Assembly (NCBI RefSeq): GCF_000429785.1
Contig: NZ_KE386953.1
Span: 174,996-238,995, forward strand
Direction of reading: 5' to 3'
Length of the DNA stretch: 64,000 nt
From: Chitinibacter tainanensis DSM 15459
GTDB lineage: Bacteria; Pseudomonadota; Gammaproteobacteria; Burkholderiales; Chitinibacteraceae
Shown in pieces: positions 15,888-24,874 of this stretch. Position numbers and translations under genes: made by a program. Numbering within the stretch: the first letter of the stretch is position 1; each line of letters opens with the position of its first letter. The notes beneath the pieces were generated by a model. The model did not search any database and was not told the DNA's origin. It worked only from the letters and a program-made list of their open reading frames with translations.

Positions 15888-16799
15888 CTAGGCAACGATT
15901 TTTGACCTATTGCAGAGATTTAAAGCCACCGACAAGATATCCGAACTCATCACAATCATATCTTGCCAATACGCTGGTATAGCATTAATCCCATAAAAGG
16001 CTCCTGCAATTTGTCCGCAGATAGCTGCTGTTGTATCAGCATCGCCACCCAAATTTGCGGCACGCAATACTGCACTGGCGAAATTGTTTGTAGACCAAAA
16101 ACACCATAAAGCAGCCTCTAATGACTCCACAACATAGCCAGACCCATAAATCAAATTTTCGGGTTTATCACGCCAGGCACCTGATGCAATGTCCGCAATC
16201 TTGGGTGCCGTTGAGTGATAATTTGAGGAAAACAAAATGGTATCTTTATCAACTCCACTCAGCGCTAAGTACAACTGACGGGCAAATAGTTTCGCCGCTT
16301 CGATGGATTCTTCCGCCGCGTGCGTCGTACGGGAACTCTCTCCAGCATAATGAATTAACTGATCTGGATCGTTGAAGTAGTACATGGGAATCGGGATCAG
16401 TCGCATGATTGAGCCATTCCCAGCGGCTTTTGGACTTGTGTCCCCACTAAAAGGGTTACCAGAGCTCCGAAACTTTCTCAGGGCTCGCTTAACCGTGCCA
16501 CCAATATCAAAACATTACCCATTGCTGCTCATATAGCCAGATGACTCCCACCGGCAATATCGATTCATCTGATCTAGAGGGTCAAAGCCTTGGCACTCGA
16601 GCAAACTATGCGCTAGACATAGAGCCATTGAGCAATCGTCAGTCCATTCACCTGGCCGAAGGTTGAAAGGACCACCACCCACCATGTCTGTTATTGGTTC
16701 AAATGAACCTCGATGTTTAAATTCAAGGGTTGTGCCCAAAGCATCACCACAAGCAAGCCCCAATAGGCCGCCCTGGAAGCGCTCTAACTGTGAAATCAT
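15888..16799 (-). pseudogene. ADP-ribosylglycohydrolase (DraG/ADPRH family) with an in-frame stop
   Basis: Read through, this is a full-length protein of about 303 residues. The N-terminus [27 protein letters not shown] and [11 protein letters not shown] (metal-binding TDD) and the C-terminal LGGDADTTAAICGQIAGAFYG are the two halves of the dinuclear Mg site of enzymes that remove ADP-ribose from proteins. A TAA at 16515-16517 interrupts the unchanged frame where homologues usually have Gln or Glu (GYMSSNG-stop-CFDIGGTVKRAL). A single C-to-T change of CAA would explain it. The product is truncated unless the stop is read through or re-initiation occurs at 16406. It is part of the minus-strand operon. 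Confidence 0.85.
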
Positions 16800-16861
16800 T
16801 TGTATACCCTTATCTTCGATTCAGCCCGTATCCTTAAGCAACTTTTAAAGGTTTGGCAAAC

Positions 16862-17917
16862 CTACTGATTCATCGAGCCACTTTCAAAGACCACCCGCAC
16901 GTCATCAACAATACGACCACGAGTAAGATGCAAATTTCTCGTCACCTTAGAGGCACAGGGTGGCCAGAACACAATTGAGTCTGTGTAGAAGGTTAATTGC
17001 TGCGAGTGTCCAAGTATGAAATGCCGAAGCGCAACTTGATTGCCAGTCAATTGAAGCAATTGATGACGGACGGTTTCCCAAGCATGGGTCTTATATATCC
17101 TGAATATCCCTTTAGGATCGATAGTCCCCGTCAACTGATTGCAATTCCCAAGCCATTCTTTAGACAAAAAAAGCACATGGCCAGCAATGGCATATTCGCG
17201 ATACTTTCCGCTGGAGAACATGAGAGAAACGAACTGTAATTCAGTAGCTTCATCCTCTTGTATTGCGACTTTACTTCGCCCGCCCTCTTTCAAAGTACCT
17301 TCGAGACGATCCGTTATTGAATTGATTGTGGCACGGTGTTTTTCTCGATCTGAAGTGACCCACCGCGTCATTACGGCCTCATTTTCTACCCCTAAGGCAG
17401 ACCTGAGTTCCGCAAGAACTGGCTCGATATACGCATCACCTATAGTTGCTTTATGAAGATTTACGAGTTTGCCCGCTTTCTTCGCGCAAAGCCGAATATC
17501 CTCTAGTGTTATTGGAGTAAGGGCACTAGAAATCAATTGCTCCAAAGCATCGATTCTTGAAATAAACTGCAAGGCAGCTACTTGCACGGAAGCCTTCTCA
17601 GCCACAGCAACAGGGATCACTGCCATAAATGAGTCAAGTTGCAAAGGCTGATGCCCCTCCATCCCAAGGATAATTGCAAGGTGCATCGCATCGGCTTGAG
17701 TCATGCCCACTGCGATATGCTGAGCATGTTGTCTTGCTCCCTCTTGTCGCAAATCAACCAAAATTATATTCAGCGAAGAATCTGGCTCTCGGGCTGCCAA
17801 GAGGACATCTATGCTTGGTTGCCAAACCGTAAGTTTTTTCAATACAGCCCAAGCTTGGATTGATTGCACTAGATCGTCACCAAGAAGTACTTCGTTCATC
17901 ACGAGTCGAATTTTCAT
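16862..17917 (-). CDS. Hypothetical protein of the island 2 operon
   Basis: A 351-residue protein of unknown family, soluble and without a signal peptide. The first 130 residues alternate beta and alpha segments (NIILVDLRQEGARQHAQHIAVGMTQADAMHLAIILGMEGHQPLQLDSFMAVIPVAV), suggesting a Rossmann-like domain. The centre is helical, and the C-terminus (FRIYKTHAWETVRHQLLQLTGNQVALRHFILGHSQQLTFYTDSIVFWPP) is compact and hydrophobic. The ribosome site GAGGTGACAGG precedes its ATG, and it begins 11 bp after the AAA+ gene, so it is probably a partner of that ATPase. Confidence 0.6.
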   Translation of the reverse strand: MKIRLVMNEVLLGDDLVQSIQAWAVLKKLTVWQPSIDVLLAAREPDSSLNIILVDLRQEGARQHAQHIAVGMTQADAMHLAIILGMEGHQPLQLDSFMAVIPVAVAEKASVQVAALQFISRIDALEQLISSALTPITLEDIRLCAKKAGKLVNLHKATIGDAYIEPVLAELRSALGVENEAVMTRWVTSDREKHRATINSITDRLEGTLKEGGRSKVAIQEDEATELQFVSLMFSSGKYREYAIAGHVLFLSKEWLGNCNQLTGTIDPKGIFRIYKTHAWETVRHQLLQLTGNQVALRHFILGHSQQLTFYTDSIVFWPPCASKVTRNLHLTRGRIVDDVRVVFESGSMNQ

Positions 17918-17928
17918 GACCTGTCACC

Positions 17929-20154
17929 TCAAAAGCCTATTTTGTGCTTGTTAGGCCCTTTGTTTGCATGTATTCGCTCGAGACGCTCAAGCCAAACCAG
18001 AGGGTCAGTTGAAGTGCCAAGCAACCAGTCTTGTTGTTTGGCTGCATGAAAGTCACCAGCAGTTAAACTATCAAGTCGTCCTAGCCGCTGCATCAAAATC
18101 TCGTCAAGATATAGGTCATCGGACTTCAACGTGGTCTTCAGTAAATCGATTCGCTGCTCCGTACTCAGGGGCAAGAACTCAACCATCAAGGAGAAACGTC
18201 GTATAACCGCAGGGTCGAGGGCATTGACGAAATTGGTTGTGCAAATGAAAACTCCGTCGAATTGCTCCATTTGCTGCAGTAACTCGTTTACCTGAGTGAC
18301 TTCCCAGCTATTATGCGCAAACTCGCGCTTCTGAAAAAAGCTATCGGCTTCATCAAGCAGCAGAACCGCTTTGGCTTCAGCGGCTGCGACAAACATTTTT
18401 TTTAGCGCTTTTTCTGACTCGCCAACATATTTCCCGAGGAGGTCTGCGGCGGTGTAACGCAGCAAAGGTCGATTAATTTCTTGGGCGATATACTCGGCTA
18501 AGCAAGTTTTACCAGTGCCAGGAGCACCAAAAAAGCACAGTTTGCCATGACCATTACGCTGAACCGCAGAGATGACCTGTGCTATCGGCACGGGTAGTTT
18601 TAGATTTAAAAACCGTAGTTGACATTCACTGGACTTGCCTTTGGCAAGGGTAACTTCTTCCCCATCGCGGGCTAAGCGTCCTTCTTTAAGTTGCCGCAGG
18701 ATTGCCTCATCTAAATCATGTTGAGGATTGCCTTGGTGTGCTAACTTTGCAAACTCAGCGACAGCCGCTATTTCGCTATCAGAGATGACATCTTTATTGG
18801 CAAGGGCTTGCTTCAGCGAGTCACTCACGGGCAAATTAGCTAGTAATGTATTAACTAATCCGTTCCGTTGCGTGGGTTTGACTTGCGAAAGGAGTAGCTG
18901 AACTTGGAAAAAATCCATCACTTCCCATTCCAAAGGAAGTTCGTGATTAATCAACCAGATCGTTGGAATCGCATTATTAGCCAGTAAATCAAAAAGCTTA
19001 TGGTTTTTGATTTTTCCCTCTGTAATTTGAAGGCCAAACTCACTCGGCTGACTTTTAGGAAAAAAATCATCAGCGCACTCTACAACCAATACTCCACGCC
19101 CCTTCTCTAGAAGATTTTGCAAAAGCGTGACATCTGCAAGTCGGTAGAAGGCAGAGCCTTTACGGCCGGTTGGCTTTTGTTGGCAATAGCCAGGAACACT
19201 AAGCTGCTGGAGCAAGGTCTTCGCAATGGCCATCTTGCCACTACCTGGCACTCCACGAATTAGTAAATTGATGCCACTTTGACGTGTTTTCAATGCACCA
19301 TTTAAACAAGCCAGAAGATCTTCGAACTTACCATCAAGAAGCTCAACGGGTGCCCGCTCCTCCGTGATATCTATGGGGACTGGAAATAGACGCTCGCGCA
19401 ACTGATTAATGTCGATCTTAAAATTTATACACGCATCGAAGTTGTCGCCTATTTTGACAAATTCACTGGAAGTTTCACCCCAATCTTCATCTTCAAAGTG
19501 AATAATGCCAGCCCCAAATAGACGAGAATCTTTCGAGATGACGCTTTTTAACTCAGTCAAAAGACACCCTAGCATTTGCGCTAGGAATTTGATCTTATCG
19601 TTATTGTTTGAACCTATTTTTCCTGTTTCACCTGGTAAATCTAAGCTATCCGATTTGCAAAGTATGAAGTCGATTAAGACGCGCTCCGTAGGCGTCAAGG
19701 AGATCAGAGCATCTAAGGCGGAGTAAGGTCTAACACCCTCAAATTCATTTAGCTGACGATCTAAGTACTGAATTGAGCGAGAAATTAAAGCTTGATAACC
19801 GTCTGGCTGGCGTTGGGCATAACGACTCAAAAGTTGAGGCACATTTAAGGCCGATTTGGCGCCTTTAGCTAGATATTGAACATGGAACACTTGATCTGAG
19901 ACGTTCGTAATCAACGAGCGCTGCCGCAGAATCACGCATTCCCTGAGGCAGAAGAAGTCCGCTGCATCAAATTGCAGATAAGGCAGCAGCGTGCCCAGCA
20001 TCCCTCCCACTTGAAACACGCGGCCATTTGCCTCTTGGATGTACAACTCATCCGCCAATAAGTATCTCGCACTTAAGAGCGCCAGATATTGATTCCACAC
20101 GATTTCATCGGGGCTAATCTGACGAGCCCCAACACGACGTCGATGTCCTGACAT
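17929..20154 (-). CDS. AAA+ ATPase with two ATPase modules
   Basis: A 741-residue protein. Residues 1-280 form a largely helical domain of unknown function. A first P-loop (LLIRGVPGSGKMAIAKTL) follows, with a degenerate Walker B (VLVVECADDFF), so this module probably binds but may not hydrolyse ATP. The second module (about residues 535-700) is complete: FFGAPGTGKTCLAEYIA, Walker B VLLLDEADSFF, sensor 1 (ICTTNF) and an arginine-finger region (DPAVIRRF), in the style of FtsH/CDC48-class remodelling ATPases. The start at 20154 follows GGAG. It is the central enzyme of the operon, probably a protein-remodelling motor. Confidence 0.8.
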   Translation of the reverse strand: MSGHRRRVGARQISPDEIVWNQYLALLSARYLLADELYIQEANGRVFQVGGMLGTLLPYLQFDAADFFCLRECVILRQRSLITNVSDQVFHVQYLAKGAKSALNVPQLLSRYAQRQPDGYQALISRSIQYLDRQLNEFEGVRPYSALDALISLTPTERVLIDFILCKSDSLDLPGETGKIGSNNNDKIKFLAQMLGCLLTELKSVISKDSRLFGAGIIHFEDEDWGETSSEFVKIGDNFDACINFKIDINQLRERLFPVPIDITEERAPVELLDGKFEDLLACLNGALKTRQSGINLLIRGVPGSGKMAIAKTLLQQLSVPGYCQQKPTGRKGSAFYRLADVTLLQNLLEKGRGVLVVECADDFFPKSQPSEFGLQITEGKIKNHKLFDLLANNAIPTIWLINHELPLEWEVMDFFQVQLLLSQVKPTQRNGLVNTLLANLPVSDSLKQALANKDVISDSEIAAVAEFAKLAHQGNPQHDLDEAILRQLKEGRLARDGEEVTLAKGKSSECQLRFLNLKLPVPIAQVISAVQRNGHGKLCFFGAPGTGKTCLAEYIAQEINRPLLRYTAADLLGKYVGESEKALKKMFVAAAEAKAVLLLDEADSFFQKREFAHNSWEVTQVNELLQQMEQFDGVFICTTNFVNALDPAVIRRFSLMVEFLPLSTEQRIDLLKTTLKSDDLYLDEILMQRLGRLDSLTAGDFHAAKQQDWLLGTSTDPLVWLERLERIHANKGPNKHKIGF

Positions 20155-20198
20155 GGTAGATCGCTCCAATTAAAGATTGATTGGAGCATAGCCGACAA

Positions 20199-20219
20199 CC
20201 ACGACAAAAAACGTCGTGG
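20199..20219. promoter_or_regulatory. Inverted repeat upstream of the AAA+ gene
   Basis: CCACGAC and GTCGTGG form a perfect 7-bp inverted repeat with a 7-bp spacer in the 80-bp gap before the AAA+ start. It could be an operator for the WYL regulator or a weak attenuator; on the minus strand no T-tract follows it. Confidence 0.4.
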
Positions 20220-20234
20220 CCAAGAGTAACAATC

Positions 20235-20896
20235 CTACTTGTCCTCTGACTGTTTCAGCATTCCACTCACAAGCAAACTCTCATAAGCATTCACCGAATT
20301 AATGACACCACTGACTAAAGCCAACAAGATATCTGAATCTTTAATGTTATCTTTTTCTTGTAAATTTTCTAACGTTTTATTCAAGACCTGTTGAGCTCGT
20401 GCAGGAATACCATCTTTCGCCTCCAACAAATCTTGAAGTGTCGTCATTAAACTTTCATTATTTTTTCCGCCGCTTGCATATTTATTCGTTTGATAATCAT
20501 CTAACTGTTTACGCAGACCTTCCACATCGCCAACAAGCTTGCCAATCTTAAAACGATCAACACCATCAGCAACACTTAGACGATGCTCCCTTGCCGCGTA
20601 TTTTAAATGTTCCAATAGGCCTTTTGGTACATCATCAGATTTGATGTTTCTAACTAATGTATACGTCCATCCTCAAAGGGCATCACACGATAAAGAGTCA
20701 CTCGAACATTTTGGTCTGCGAATAGATCTCGCTCTATACCGCACAACGTTTTTTCTTCAAGATCAGCTGGAAAGTTAGTTGGCCAATTCACCTCGCCATC
20801 CGCACTCGCAACCGAGGCAACAAGCCCAGTTCGTTCAAAAAATTTTAGCGTAAAATGCTGCTCATTAATTATTGATCCTTTAAAAACAATAACCAC
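20235..20896 (-). pseudogene. Hypothetical operon gene split by a one-base frameshift
   Basis: Two adjoining frames appear to be one gene. The first (20896-20654) reads MVIVFKGSIINEQHF...VTLYRVMPFEDGRIH-stop. The second continues at once in another frame as TYTLVRNIKSDDVPKGLLEHLKYAAREHRL... to 20235, but it has no ATG or GTG start, only a TTG at 20615. Joining them at about 20660 gives a smooth protein of about 220 residues, and the total of 662 bp is one base short of a multiple of three. The family is unknown. The second half is helical with a coiled-coil stretch (DVEGLRKQLDDYQTNKY). It could be a true frameshift, a sequencing error or programmed frameshifting. Confidence 0.6.
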
Positions 20897-20918
20897 TTTC
20901 GAATTTTTATTCAGGCAT

Positions 20919-21905
20919 TCATTCTCGATACATATCTATTGATTTAGCCAAGATAGATTCTATTTTTGCAGCCAAATCCACAGGGGCAATAACTCTTACT
21001 AAATCCCCAAACCCCAATATCCACCAAATTAAGCGCTGACTCTCTCTTACCGCTGCTTTTACTAGGACTTTTCCATCGCCAAGCGTAACCAACATTTGGT
21101 TCTCTGATAATGGCGTGGCGCTAAGGTGATATGCAGCAGCTACATCCATGATCAACTCCAGTTCGATCACCTGGCCAGTTGGATAGTTGAAGAATCCCTC
21201 ATCAAGATAGTCCTGCAATTGGAAATCATCAGGCGGTATAAACTGCTCATCAAGCATCTGAGCACAATGAATCCTGTCGATTCGAAATTGTCGATTTTCA
21301 ACACTATCCCCGTAACGGGCTATCAGGTAATAGATGCCATCTTTGCTAGCAATTGCTAGTGGCATCAACTTCCGTTCGCGTCGAAGATCTTGCTTGTTAG
21401 TGTAGTCAACCAATAACCACTTATTCTCGAGTAATGCTTCCGCCACAACTCCAAACACAGAAATTGGTATATTGGCTGGCTGCAAAAGTGGCGGCACTTC
21501 ACCAATTTTCCCCATCCAATTACGTTCATTAGGATAATGAATGCGTAACGTATCGGAAGCCAATTGAAATTCTTCCTTTAGCGCATTCAATATTTGCTCG
21601 GGCACGAGATGCTGTAATTTATGTTGAATAAGCTGGAGAGCAAACGCGCGCTCGCGAGAAAAACCGATCAATTTGGTTCCTCGATGCACACGTATCCAGC
21701 GGTCCTCTTTGCCATGCCTTTCTCGGCTCACCCACCCTACCTGCTCAAGATCACACAGGTAGCGCTGAAGTTGTCTCAAACTCATCTCAAGTGCGCAAGA
21801 GGAAAGCCACGCACATAAACGCGCATTGTTAAATCCGGGCTGCTTTTCTGGCAAAGCCTCAAGCAACCGTGCAACCAATTCAACCTGAGCGACCACACTT
21901 GACAT
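20919..21905 (-). CDS. WYL-domain transcriptional regulator
   Basis: This 328-residue regulator has an N-terminal winged helix (about 1-75, SLRQLQRYLCDLEQVGWVSRERHGKEDRW), a WYL domain (around residues 160-230, with ERKLMPLAIASKDGIYYLIARYGDSVENRQFRIDRIH) and a C-terminal WCX extension (IESILAKS). WYL proteins bind nucleic-acid-like ligands and often repress phage-defence operons. It is the first gene of the minus-strand operon, which is where such repressors usually sit. The start at 21905 was chosen over 21929 because homology begins there. Confidence 0.85.
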   Translation of the reverse strand: MSSVVAQVELVARLLEALPEKQPGFNNARLCAWLSSCALEMSLRQLQRYLCDLEQVGWVSRERHGKEDRWIRVHRGTKLIGFSRERAFALQLIQHKLQHLVPEQILNALKEEFQLASDTLRIHYPNERNWMGKIGEVPPLLQPANIPISVFGVVAEALLENKWLLVDYTNKQDLRRERKLMPLAIASKDGIYYLIARYGDSVENRQFRIDRIHCAQMLDEQFIPPDDFQLQDYLDEGFFNYPTGQVIELELIMDVAAAYHLSATPLSENQMLVTLGDGKVLVKAAVRESQRLIWWILGFGDLVRVIAPVDLAAKIESILAKSIDMYRE

Positions 21906-22008
21906 CAAGCTCTCGCATATTATCAGCATACAAATCTGACTAAAATACTACCTCACAATTACAGTGCCATCAATTTCAAACTTGAAAAATCAATTGGTTA
22001 TTTATTTC

Positions 22009-22182
22009 CTACCCAACATCCGCTTTAATTCGACGCACCGACTGGCTATCCCGAAGATGGCACTCTACGACTAGCTTTGAGACAAGCGCATTAGCCTCCG
22101 CTAGCGATCTTATCCACTTTACCTTCTTGATTACGTGAGTACATTGAATTAAGGCCTGCGATGCAGGGTCATGCTTAACCAT
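22009..22182 (-). CDS. Possible small protein of 57 residues
   Basis: An ATG with a CGGAG ribosome site 6 bp upstream opens a frame reading MVKHDPASQALIQC, then THVIKKVKWIRSLAEANALVSKLVVE, to a stop at 22009. It looks like two amphipathic helices with a basic end. I know no relative. The composition is protein-like, and it is the only plausible gene in the 21.9-22.5 kb gap. Confidence 0.35.
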   Translation of the reverse strand: MVKHDPASQALIQCTHVIKKVKWIRSLAEANALVSKLVVECHLRDSQSVRRIKADVG

Positions 22183-22240
22183 CCGCCGCTCCGACGCACA
22201 AGTGCAGCCTGACTAAGTCACTAAATCCTTCGGGATGTGG

Positions 22241-22268
22241 ATTCAACTCCTGCAGCAAGGAGTTGAAT
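22241..22268. repeat. Perfect 11-bp inverted repeat
   Basis: ATTCAACTCCT and AGGAGTTGAAT flank the loop GCAGCA. The left arm resembles the T-arm core of ssrA (TTCAACTCC), so this could be a diverged att-related sequence near the right end of island 2. Confidence 0.4.
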
Positions 22269-22458
22269 TCATTAGCAGAGTCGTTGGGCGGTGACGCCAA
22301 TACCGGGCATGCTGACCAATATTGCAAGAGAAGGTCTAGTTATCTACGATAAATTAACTATCTCGGCAAATTGGCTCGGCTTGAATGTAATTGCAGCGGA
22401 TTACTCGGCATAACTGCCAATAGCAGGAGTGGCTTTAAAATTCGACCCTCTGATCCGC

Positions 22459-22502
22459 CACCAATACTCAATAAAAAAGCCCTTATTTTTCAGGGCTTTT
22501 TT
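22459..22502 (+). terminator. Right island boundary and presumed original ssrA terminator
   Basis: CCACCAATACTCAAT is followed by a hairpin, AAAAAAGCCCT/AGGGCTTTTTT, almost identical to the sequence at 12478-12517. The CCACCA matches the tmRNA 3' end, so the core chromosome probably resumes here. The next 380 bp (22503-22880) hold no gene I can support. Confidence 0.65.
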
Positions 22503-22886
22503 ATTTGCCATTACCATGAGCGCATGAATCAACCACTCATGCAGTCCATGTAAAGCTCTAGTACTCCGAAATCGCTGTCAGATTCAGATGATTCGCTCGA
22601 CTAAACTTTAGCCTTGGTTGTGCAGTGAATAATGGGTGGGCGCCCCCGGTCGGCTACCCGCTTGGATTTCAGCCAAAAACTCGCCATACCGTACCGTGAC
22701 CAAATCTGTCCAAATCTGAGCGCGAATACTGCGTGGGTGTACGCCGAGGTGTAATCGATTGCGACAATTGTAGACGCACTCGCTACTGTTTTAGCTGTGG
22801 TGGCCATTGTTGAGCTATCTTGGGCGATAGCGGCAGGCCCGCGGGGTTTGTTGCACAGCTTCGAAATTAAAACTAAGGGATCGATG

Positions 22887-23453
22887 ATGAGTCAGCAGGC
22901 TTTGCTGTGGCTGGAAGAACACGGCGATATGCTGTATGCCTATGCACTACGCCGCTTGGGTGATGCGCATCAGGCCGAGGAAGCGGTACAAAACACGCTA
23001 TTGGCCGCGCTGGAAAATGCCAGCGGCTACGCAGGGCGCGCCAGTGTCAGCACTTGGCTGGTTGGGATATTGAAATACAAGATTATTGACCAGATCCGAG
23101 AGCAACAGCGCTGGCATGCGCCGATCAGTCAGGATGAAATCGAGCAAAGTGTGGGGGAAGATGACCTGTTTAGCGCCGATGGCCACTGGGCGCATGAGCC
23201 CGTGGAATGGAGCGACCCCGCGCAGCTACTGGATCGCAAGCAATTGCAACAGCGACTAGAGCGCTGCTTGGCGCGCCTGCCGCGCCGAATGGCGCAGCTG
23301 ATCTGGCTACGCCAATTGCAGGATGAGCCCGCCGAGCTGGTGTGCCAAAGCTTAGGCATTAGTCAGGCGAATTTGTATCAACTCTTGTTACGCGCCCGCC
23401 AAACTTTGCGGGTATGCCTGAGTGAAGGAGGTCAGCATGCTCACCTGTCGTGA
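22887..23453 (+). CDS. ECF-type RNA polymerase sigma factor
   Basis: This 188-residue sigma-70 family protein has region 2 (MLYAYALRRLGDAHQAEEAVQNTLLAALENA...STWLVGILKYKIIDQIREQQR) and region 4 (RLERCLARLPRRMAQLIWLRQLQDEPAELVCQSLGISQANLYQLLLRARQTLR), the latter with a clear helix-turn-helix. The two are joined by an acidic linker. It overlaps by 17 bp a short zinc-finger protein that is almost certainly its anti-sigma factor. The ATG at 22887 gives better spacing to AAGGGA than the adjacent ATG at 22884. Target genes are unknown; the pair is likely autoregulated. Confidence 0.88.
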   Translation: MSQQALLWLEEHGDMLYAYALRRLGDAHQAEEAVQNTLLAALENASGYAGRASVSTWLVGILKYKIIDQIREQQRWHAPISQDEIEQSVGEDDLFSADGHWAHEPVEWSDPAQLLDRKQLQQRLERCLARLPRRMAQLIWLRQLQDEPAELVCQSLGISQANLYQLLLRARQTLRVCLSEGGQHAHLS

Positions 23454-23685
23454 AGTTAGCCGCAGCCTCACCCTGCAAACTGAAGCACCTCCTACTTTGT
23501 ATCGGCAGCTACAAATCCGGCTGCATTTGCTGATTTGCCACAACTGCCGACGCAACCGCCGCCAGCTGCAAGCGCTTAACGCCTTACTCGCGAGCGAAAC
23601 GCAAACTACAGATCACGCGCCTAGCTTACCCGAGCCAGCCAAAGCACGCCTGCGGGCCAAACTCGAAGCGGTAAATAAAGACTAA
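23437..23685 (+). CDS. Short zf-HC2 anti-sigma factor
   Basis: This 82-residue soluble protein has the zinc-binding anti-sigma signature: an N-terminal Cys (MLTCREVSRSLTL) and HLLICHNCRRNRRQL, giving the HxxxCxxC motif. There is no transmembrane segment, unlike RseA-type anti-sigmas, so it probably senses a cytoplasmic signal such as redox state or metal. A strong GAAGGAGGT ribosome site lies inside the end of the sigma gene. Confidence 0.8.
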   Translation: MLTCREVSRSLTLQTEAPPTLYRQLQIRLHLLICHNCRRNRRQLQALNALLASETQTTDHAPSLPEPAKARLRAKLEAVNKD

Positions 23686-23933
23686 ACCACGCTGGCTGCA
23701 GGGACTGCGCTATGGACAGTTAGCGGATTGGCTAAGCAACTCTGCTTATCTAGTCCGTTAGCAGCCGGCTCGAAACTGCCCGCTAATATGGTTTTCCCCC
23801 CAGCCTGTCCCCGCTAGGAATGAGTCATCCATCATCCCCATGCTGCTTCAAATCGCAAAAATGCAATCGACACTTCATCTTTGGTTAAGCTTCACACACT
23901 AAGCTCTCGTTTCTATCGCGATACGCCACCACC

Positions 23934-24827
23934 ATGCATGATCAAACCGAATTAAGCCCAGTTTCTCCCGCAAAAAAAACCGCCGCCAAACGCAGCCTCT
24001 GGGTCAGCGTGGCAGTCAATCTGGTGCTAACCACCATACAAGGCATAGTTGGGCTGTGGGCAGGCTCGCAAGCCCTGGTGGCCGATGCACTGCATTCTTT
24101 ATCCGATTTGCTCGCAGATTTTGTGGCCATGCTGGCCGGCCACCATAGCCAAAAGGCCGCGGACGATGATCACCACTACGGACATCATCGTTACGAAACC
24201 GCCGCAGCCCTTGTCTTGGGCCTACTGCTGATCGCCGCCGGAGTGGGCATGCTGTGGGGTGCGGCCACCAAGATTAGCGGCGCAAGCCCCTTGCAAACGG
24301 TGCATCCTGCCGCCCTCGTGGTGGCGCTCATTGCCTTGCTAAGCAAAGAGCTGCTGTTTCGCTATATGCTGGCCATTGCCGAGCGCGTGCGCTCAAGCAT
24401 GTTGGTGGCCAATGCCTGGCATGCCCGGGCCGATGCCGCCTCTTCCTTGGTCGTGGCGCTGGGGATTGCCGGTAATCTGCTGGGCTATCCGTGGCTAGAC
24501 CCCATTGCAGCGATATTGGTCGGCTTTATGATCGGTAAATCGGGGCTCGAATTTGCCTGGAATGCACTGAGTGATCTGATGGATCGCGCGGCCGATGAAG
24601 CCACCGTGCAGCAAATCGAACAGGCGCTACGCAACACGCCGGGGGTGCAAGGCTTGCATGATCTGCGCACCCGCAAAATGGGGGACATGGTGTTGGTGGA
24701 TGTGCATCTGGAAATCGATGGGCAGCTCACCGTGCAGCAAGGCCACGCCATCGCCGTGGCGGCGCGAACCAATGCCATGGCCAAATTACCCGTGCTGGAT
24801 GTAATGACGCATGTGGATCCGGTTTAG
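23934..24827 (+). CDS. Cation diffusion facilitator (metal efflux) transporter
   Basis: This 297-residue inner-membrane transporter of the CDF family exports divalent metals in exchange for protons. Six transmembrane helices are visible within residues 20-200. The metal site is formed by ALVADALHSLSDLLADF in helix 2 and NAWHARADAASS in helix 5. The HHYGHHRYETAA loop follows helix 2. The C-terminal cytoplasmic domain (residues 205-297, LHDLRTRKMGDMVLVDVHLEID) has the CDF ferredoxin-like fold. The substrate (Zn, Fe, Mn or other) cannot be told. The 248 bp before it hold no other gene. Confidence 0.9.
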   Translation: MHDQTELSPVSPAKKTAAKRSLWVSVAVNLVLTTIQGIVGLWAGSQALVADALHSLSDLLADFVAMLAGHHSQKAADDDHHYGHHRYETAAALVLGLLLIAAGVGMLWGAATKISGASPLQTVHPAALVVALIALLSKELLFRYMLAIAERVRSSMLVANAWHARADAASSLVVALGIAGNLLGYPWLDPIAAILVGFMIGKSGLEFAWNALSDLMDRAADEATVQQIEQALRNTPGVQGLHDLRTRKMGDMVLVDVHLEIDGQLTVQQGHAIAVAARTNAMAKLPVLDVMTHVDPV

Positions 24828-24874
24828 TGCACATCTACTTGGCAAAAAGCGTTAACGCAAGTCGCAAGTAAAGG

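Noticed and set aside
22601..22807. 68-residue minus-strand frame between the island and the ECF sigma gene
   Set aside because: No ribosome site, no recognisable domain; it overlaps the likely promoter region of the sigma gene.
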